From positions 62,001 through 126,000 of the forward strand of contig NZ_JAJBBR010000007.1 in NCBI RefSeq assembly GCF_020532555.1: a stretch of 64,000 nucleotides of DNA. Direction: 5' to 3'. The stretch's first letter is position 1; the number at the start of each line of letters is the position of its first letter. Positions 60,394 to 64,000 of this stretch are shown one piece after another. Below the pieces are notes generated by a model that was given only the letters and a program-made list of their open reading frames with translations, made no database searches and had not been told where the DNA came from. Both the position numbers and the translations under genes were made by a program. This DNA is from Microvirga lenta. GTDB lineage: Bacteria; Pseudomonadota; Alphaproteobacteria; Rhizobiales; Beijerinckiaceae.

Positions 60394-62907
60394 GTGGAAT
60401 TGCCAATCATCCTGTCGGTGCTCGCTGTCCTTCTGGTGGTAATCAGTCTGGCCCAGCCCCTGGCAGGCATCGTCCGGCTGCCCTTCAGCGTTCTCCTGGC
60501 GGTGATCGGCATCGTGATCGGCACGGGCGCCACCTTCCTCTGGTATACGGAGCTCACCGACGCCTTCAACGAAGTCGCCCGCGCGGTCCTCGACTTTCCG
60601 GTCGGCTCGACGGTCTTCCTCTATGTCTTCCTGCCGACCCTGCTGTTCCAGACGGCATTGACGCTCGATGTGAGGCGCATGGCCCCCGACTGGGTTCCGA
60701 TCCTCGTCCTGGCCGTGTTCGCGGTGCTCATCGCGACCGTCATCATCGGTCTCGCCCTGGTGCCGTTCGCCGAGCAGCCGCTTATCGTCTGTCTCCTGCT
60801 GGGGGCCATCGTCGCGACCACCGATCCGATTGCGGTCGTCGGCATCTTTCGCGACATCGGAGCTCCCGCTCGGCTCGGGCGGCTCGTCGAGGGCGAGAGC
60901 CTCCTCAACGACGCGGCGGCCATCACCCTCTTCAGCGTCTTCCTGGCGGTGCTGGTGGCCGCGCAGCCGCTGAGCCTCGTCGAAGCGAGCCTCAGCTTCG
61001 CCCAAACCCTCTTCGGCGGAGCGTTCGTCGGCTATGTCGGGGCCCGCGCCGCGGCGTGGCTCATCGGCTCGATCCCGGACCACCGCCCCGCCAAGGTGTC
61101 GATCAGCTTCGCGCTGCCCTATCTCGTCTACATCGTCTCGGAGCAGGTTCTCGGCGTCTCCGGCGTCATCGGCGTCGTGATCGCGGGCATGACCCTCAAC
61201 CTGCTCGGCCCGGCACGGGCCTCTCCGGACGGATGGAGCTACCTCACCGGCATTTGGGAGCAGGTCGCCTTCTGGGCCAGTTCTCTGGTGTTCGTGCTCG
61301 CGGCCATCCTGGTGCCGAGGCTCCTTGCGGATCCCACCTGGCTCGATCTGGCTCTCATTCTCGTGGTGGCCGCCGCGGCGTTGCTGGCGCGCGTCGTGGT
61401 GCTGTTCGGAATCCTGCCGCTCCTGACGGCCATCCGCCTGTCGCCGCCCGTCAGTCCGCCCTACCGCCTCGTGATCCTCTGGGGCGGCCTCAGGGGCGCC
61501 GTCACCCTGGCGCTCGCGCTTGCGGTAACGGAGAACTATGCCCTGACGGGGGAGGTGAAGCGGTTCGTGGCCATTCTGGCGACAGGCTTCGTGCTGTTCA
61601 CTTTGCTCGTTCAGGGCACCACGATGCGCTGGCTCATCCAGTGGCTCGGACTCGACCGGCTGTCGCCCCAGGACCTGGCGTTGCGCGGACAGGTTCTGGC
61701 CGTGGCGCTCGAGAACGTCCGGGAGGCGGTCGAGGACGTGGCCGAATTGTACAAGGTCGAGTCGGCGACAGCCCTTGCCGAGGCCCGCCGCTACGCCGAG
61801 AGGATCGATCAGGCTGCGGCCCAGACAGAGCAGGGGCAGGAACTTTCGGATCGCTCCCGCCTCTCCCTGGGGCTGGTGACCCTGGCCGGACGCGAGCGCG
61901 ACGTGGTTCTGGAGCATTACAGGGCCCGGACGGTCTCGGCAGGGCTCGTCCAGCCGCTCCTGGCACAGAGCGAACTGCTCCTCGACCGCGCCCGGAGCGG
62001 TGGCCGAACCGAGTTCCAGCGGGCAGTGAAGCAGACGCTGGCCTTCAACTGGCGCTTCGACATCGCCCAGTTCCTGCATCGCCGGATCGGCATCAGCGGT
62101 TTTCTGGAGCGCCTCCTCGCGAGGAGGTTCGAGATGCTGTTCGCAACCCGGATCATCGTGGAGGAGCTGGTTCCGTTCGTCGACCGCAAGATCGCTCCGA
62201 TCCTCGGATCGAGGGTGGGCGAGGTGCTGGGAGAGATGGTGGACAGGCGCCGGGAGGCCATCGACCGCGCCCTTGAGGCCCTTCGTCTCCAGTACCCGAC
62301 CTATGCCGAGTCTCTGGAGCGTCGGCTTCTGCGCAAGACCGCGCTGAGGCAGGAGGAGCTGGAATACGACGTTCTTCTCGCCGATGGCCTTATCGGCCCG
62401 GAGCTTCACGCCAACCTCCGCCGCTCCGTGGAGGAGGAGCGTCGCAAGGCCGAGATTCAGCCCCGGCTGGATCTCGCGGTGAATGCGCGGGAGCTTGTGG
62501 CGCAGTTGCCCCTCTTTGCCGAGCTTTCCGAGGCACAGATCGGAGCGCTGGCCAGGTTGCTGCGCCCGATATTCGCCGTGCCCGGCGAGCGTCTGATCCG
62601 GCGCGGGGACCCGGGAGACGCTGTCTACTTCATCTCCTCGGGGGCTCTGGAAGTGAACGCTCCCGGCCAGAAGGTGCGGCTGGGCCGCGGCGACTTCGTC
62701 GGGGAGATTGCCTTGCTCACGGGGCTTCCGCGCCAGTCGGACGTGTATGCGATCGGCTACTGCTTCCTGCTCCGTCTGGATGTGCGCGCCTTCCAGGCCT
62801 TCCTGGCGGATCACCCGGCCATCCGCCGACAGATCGAAGAGGTTGCCGCCCAACGCGTCGAGGCAAACGCTAGCTTTGAGCGGCCTGTGAGTCTGCAGCC
62901 GTCGTAG
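60394..62907 (+). CDS. CPA1-type Na+/H+ antiporter with C-terminal cyclic-nucleotide-binding domain
   Basis: 837 residues. The N-terminal half (1-410) has about 12 membrane helices with the CPA1 ion site (ATTDPIAVVGIF and GESLLNDAAAI, acidic residues). A long charged cytoplasmic region (410-690) follows, then a cNMP domain (about 698-815) with GEIALLTGLPRQSDVYA, which keeps the Glu and Arg of the phosphate cassette. It exchanges Na+ or K+ for H+ across the inner membrane, perhaps gated by cAMP or cGMP. The start is GTG with GGAGC upstream. Confidence 0.88.
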   Translation: MELPIILSVLAVLLVVISLAQPLAGIVRLPFSVLLAVIGIVIGTGATFLWYTELTDAFNEVARAVLDFPVGSTVFLYVFLPTLLFQTALTLDVRRMAPDWVPILVLAVFAVLIATVIIGLALVPFAEQPLIVCLLLGAIVATTDPIAVVGIFRDIGAPARLGRLVEGESLLNDAAAITLFSVFLAVLVAAQPLSLVEASLSFAQTLFGGAFVGYVGARAAAWLIGSIPDHRPAKVSISFALPYLVYIVSEQVLGVSGVIGVVIAGMTLNLLGPARASPDGWSYLTGIWEQVAFWASSLVFVLAAILVPRLLADPTWLDLALILVVAAAALLARVVVLFGILPLLTAIRLSPPVSPPYRLVILWGGLRGAVTLALALAVTENYALTGEVKRFVAILATGFVLFTLLVQGTTMRWLIQWLGLDRLSPQDLALRGQVLAVALENVREAVEDVAELYKVESATALAEARRYAERIDQAAAQTEQGQELSDRSRLSLGLVTLAGRERDVVLEHYRARTVSAGLVQPLLAQSELLLDRARSGGRTEFQRAVKQTLAFNWRFDIAQFLHRRIGISGFLERLLARRFEMLFATRIIVEELVPFVDRKIAPILGSRVGEVLGEMVDRRREAIDRALEALRLQYPTYAESLERRLLRKTALRQEELEYDVLLADGLIGPELHANLRRSVEEERRKAEIQPRLDLAVNARELVAQLPLFAELSEAQIGALARLLRPIFAVPGERLIRRGDPGDAVYFISSGALEVNAPGQKVRLGRGDFVGEIALLTGLPRQSDVYAIGYCFLLRLDVRAFQAFLADHPAIRRQIEEVAAQRVEANASFERPVSLQPS

Positions 62908-63223
62908 CGGGCTGCGGCTGGCGCTCCGAATGGCCTCGGCGAGGCTGGGGCGCTGAACGAGGAACATCCTCCATCTGCGCAGGAGCTCGTCTGCGCCGGC
63001 CTGCCGACCTGTACTCTTTCCTCCGGAGCGGCCGCTGGACCCGGGTCCGGACATGCTCGTGCGCGCTCTGCGGTTGCCCGTCCAGCGCTTTCACATGCGG
63101 CAAGGGAGGCGCATCGGGATAGCGCATGGACATCAGAGAGTGAAAAACCGGCGGGAAGGAGAGGACCGCGAGTCCTCCGGGCACCATATTCCCCAGAATG
63201 AACGGGACCAGTGTCCTCTGCAT
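62870..63223 (-). CDS. Possible small protein, doubtful
   Basis: 117 residues. GGAGAGG and CCGGAG precede the ATG. The N-terminus (MQRTLVPFILGNMVPGGLAVLSFPPVF) is hydrophobic enough for a membrane or signal segment; the rest is Arg/Pro/Gln-rich and unlike any family I know. It overlaps the end of the antiporter gene by 38 bp. Third-position GC is only moderate. It may well be a random frame. It is the only candidate in the 371-bp gap 62908-63278. Confidence 0.25.
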   Translation of the reverse strand: MQRTLVPFILGNMVPGGLAVLSFPPVFHSLMSMRYPDAPPLPHVKALDGQPQSAHEHVRTRVQRPLRRKEYRSAGRRRRAPAQMEDVPRSAPQPRRGHSERQPQPATTAADSQAAQS

Positions 63224-63278
63224 CTCCGGACCTCTCCCTGGTGATTGGCAACCGGCGAGACGAGCCGGTTCCGGATCG

Positions 63279-63521
63279 CTACAGTCTCGGAACCGCCGGG
63301 AGCTCTTCCTCGCGCAGGTTGAGGATCTCGATCAACCGGCCGACACGGCCCGATGGGATCGACCGGCCCTCATTCAGCATCGCCTCCTCGTTCTCGACCC
63401 AGGCCTGCGCCTCGGCGATTTCGGCAGGGCTGGGATCGAGGCGCAGGATCTCCGCCACCGTTCCGTCCTCTGTCGCTCCGATGAGAGCCTCCACTTCGCG
63501 ACGCGTCAGTCTTTCCGCCAT
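63279..63521 (-). CDS. Small conserved hypothetical protein
   Basis: 80 residues: MAERLTRREVEALIGATEDGTVAEILRLDPSPAEIAEAQAWVENEEAMLNEG... Acidic and helical, no cysteines or membrane segment; no domain recognised. GGAGA precedes the ATG. A perfect 12-bp palindrome (63552-63563) lies 31 bp upstream and could be an operator. Confidence 0.55.
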   Translation of the reverse strand: MAERLTRREVEALIGATEDGTVAEILRLDPSPAEIAEAQAWVENEEAMLNEGRSIPSGRVGRLIEILNLREEELPAVPRL

Positions 63522-63551
63522 GTGAGATCTCCATGGTTGCGTGGAAGTCGC

Positions 63552-63563
63552 CCCAAATTTGGG
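63552..63563. promoter_or_regulatory. 12-bp palindrome upstream of the small hypothetical gene
   Basis: CCCAAATTTGGG is a perfect dyad 31 bp before the start at 63521. Candidate operator or promoter element. Confidence 0.3.
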
Positions 63564-63787
63564 ATCGTTTCCCCGCCTATCAAGGTCTCTGAATGGGTGA
63601 TCGGACCCTTGCCCGTGCAGCCAAATCGAGCTTCGGGGCGACCATTTCCCTGCTCAGCTCGAACCGGGTGACAAGACGCCGGTTGCCTCTCTACCCTGAG
63701 CGAGCGCTCGGGACCGTCGCTCCCGCGACATGAGCTGGAGGTGCCATGCCGGGCTCCCGCGGCACGGCGCATCATGAGGAGTAGAGC

Positions 63788-64000
63788 TTGGACGACTATC
63801 TCGACGATCTGAGGCGGAGTCTCGAACGGGATCTGGGCCTGGTCCCTTCCGATAAGGCACAGGACCGGCCCGCTGCGAAGGATGGCGTGTCGCTGATCAT
63901 TACGAAGGAGCAGCGCGCCAGACTGCACGAGCGGGGTTTCTCCGAGGGTGAGGTCCGCAACATGACGCCGGCCCAGGCCCATCGGCACCTGGGGATCACC
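63788..64000 (+). CDS. Partial hypothetical protein, continues past the window end
   Basis: 71 codons with no stop before the window ends. TTG start with GAGGAG six bases upstream. Starts DDYLDDLRRSLERDL and contains ITKEQRARLHERGFSEGEVRNMTPAQAHRHLG, a short helical motif of a kind seen near the ends of diverse Hyphomicrobiales proteins. No function assigned. Confidence 0.55.
   Translation, partial: MDDYLDDLRRSLERDLGLVPSDKAQDRPAAKDGVSLIITKEQRARLHERGFSEGEVRNMTPAQAHRHLGIT

Noticed and set aside
60175..63054. 959-codon open frame on the minus strand
   Set aside because: It lies antisense to the antiporter gene and reads as low-complexity Gln/Arg/Asp/Glu-rich sequence; the plus strand encodes a recognisable antiporter with a cyclic-nucleotide domain.
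1..64000. Mobile elements, CRISPR arrays, tRNA or rRNA genes
   Set aside because: No transposase or integrase, no regularly spaced repeats and no tRNA-like cloverleaf was recognised by eye; a tRNAscan or CRISPR finder run would be decisive.

Overview
The window is high-GC bacterial chromosome, densely coded on both strands. It fits an alphaproteobacterium of the Hyphomicrobiales (Rhizobiales), perhaps a Methylobacteriaceae member such as Microvirga; the genus is inference. The main support is four exact GGAAC-N16-CGTT promoters (the alphaproteobacterial EcfG general-stress type), a small RNA with an anti-Shine-Dalgarno CCUCC motif, DUF1127 and DUF2783 proteins, and a paa cluster with a TetR regulator. 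I see no tRNA, rRNA, CRISPR array, insertion sequence or phage block.

Region 1 (0-11 kb) is a stress and metabolism block: a membrane protein, a hemerythrin, D-lactate dehydrogenase, PfkB, tandem SpoIIAA-like domains, a periplasmic histidine phosphatase, two YsnF/DUF2382 proteins, a DsbA-like protein, a LysM protein, a MliC-type lysozyme inhibitor, a Crp/Fnr regulator and a single-domain LuxR protein. EcfG promoters precede the hemerythrin, the first YsnF gene and the LysM gene. A structured RNA may lie at about 5.7-5.9 kb, and a clear sRNA lies on the minus strand at about 11.2 kb.

Region 2 (11-25 kb) is signalling and sugar metabolism. A four-gene minus-strand operon encodes a periplasmic ABC-type binding protein, a 1222-residue four-PAS histidine kinase, a lone receiver, and a receiver fused to a class III nucleotide cyclase. 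It is followed by a homocysteine S-methyltransferase, a second Crp/Fnr protein, DUF1127, a methyltransferase, a receiver and two divergent GH13 enzymes.

Region 3 (25-31 kb) has a TetR regulator with a divergent HpaB/AbfD-family flavoprotein, a coiled-coil protein, minD-minE with no adjacent minC, and a SemiSWEET/HAD/deacetylase-like run whose first gene has an EcfG promoter.

Region 4 (31-56 kb) is an aryl-acetyl-CoA island. A fused indolepyruvate ferredoxin oxidoreductase with a divergent Lrp regulator can make phenylacetyl-CoA from phenylpyruvate, and PaaK can make it from phenylacetate. PaaABCDE, PaaG, PaaZ, a fused hydratase/dehydrogenase and PaaJ take it to central metabolites. PaaX and a TetR (PaaR-like) protein are the likely regulators; two matching TTRACC-N8-GGTYAR dyads lie in the paaZ/paaX and paaG/liv intergenic regions. 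A complete branched-chain-type ABC transporter lies beside paaG.

Region 5 (56-64 kb) holds a DUF2783/FAD-monooxygenase/metallo-beta-lactamase-fold operon behind a promoter with a palindrome in its spacer, an exported-looking short-chain dehydrogenase, a Na+/H+ antiporter with a C-terminal cyclic-nucleotide domain, a small conserved protein, and a gene cut by the window end.
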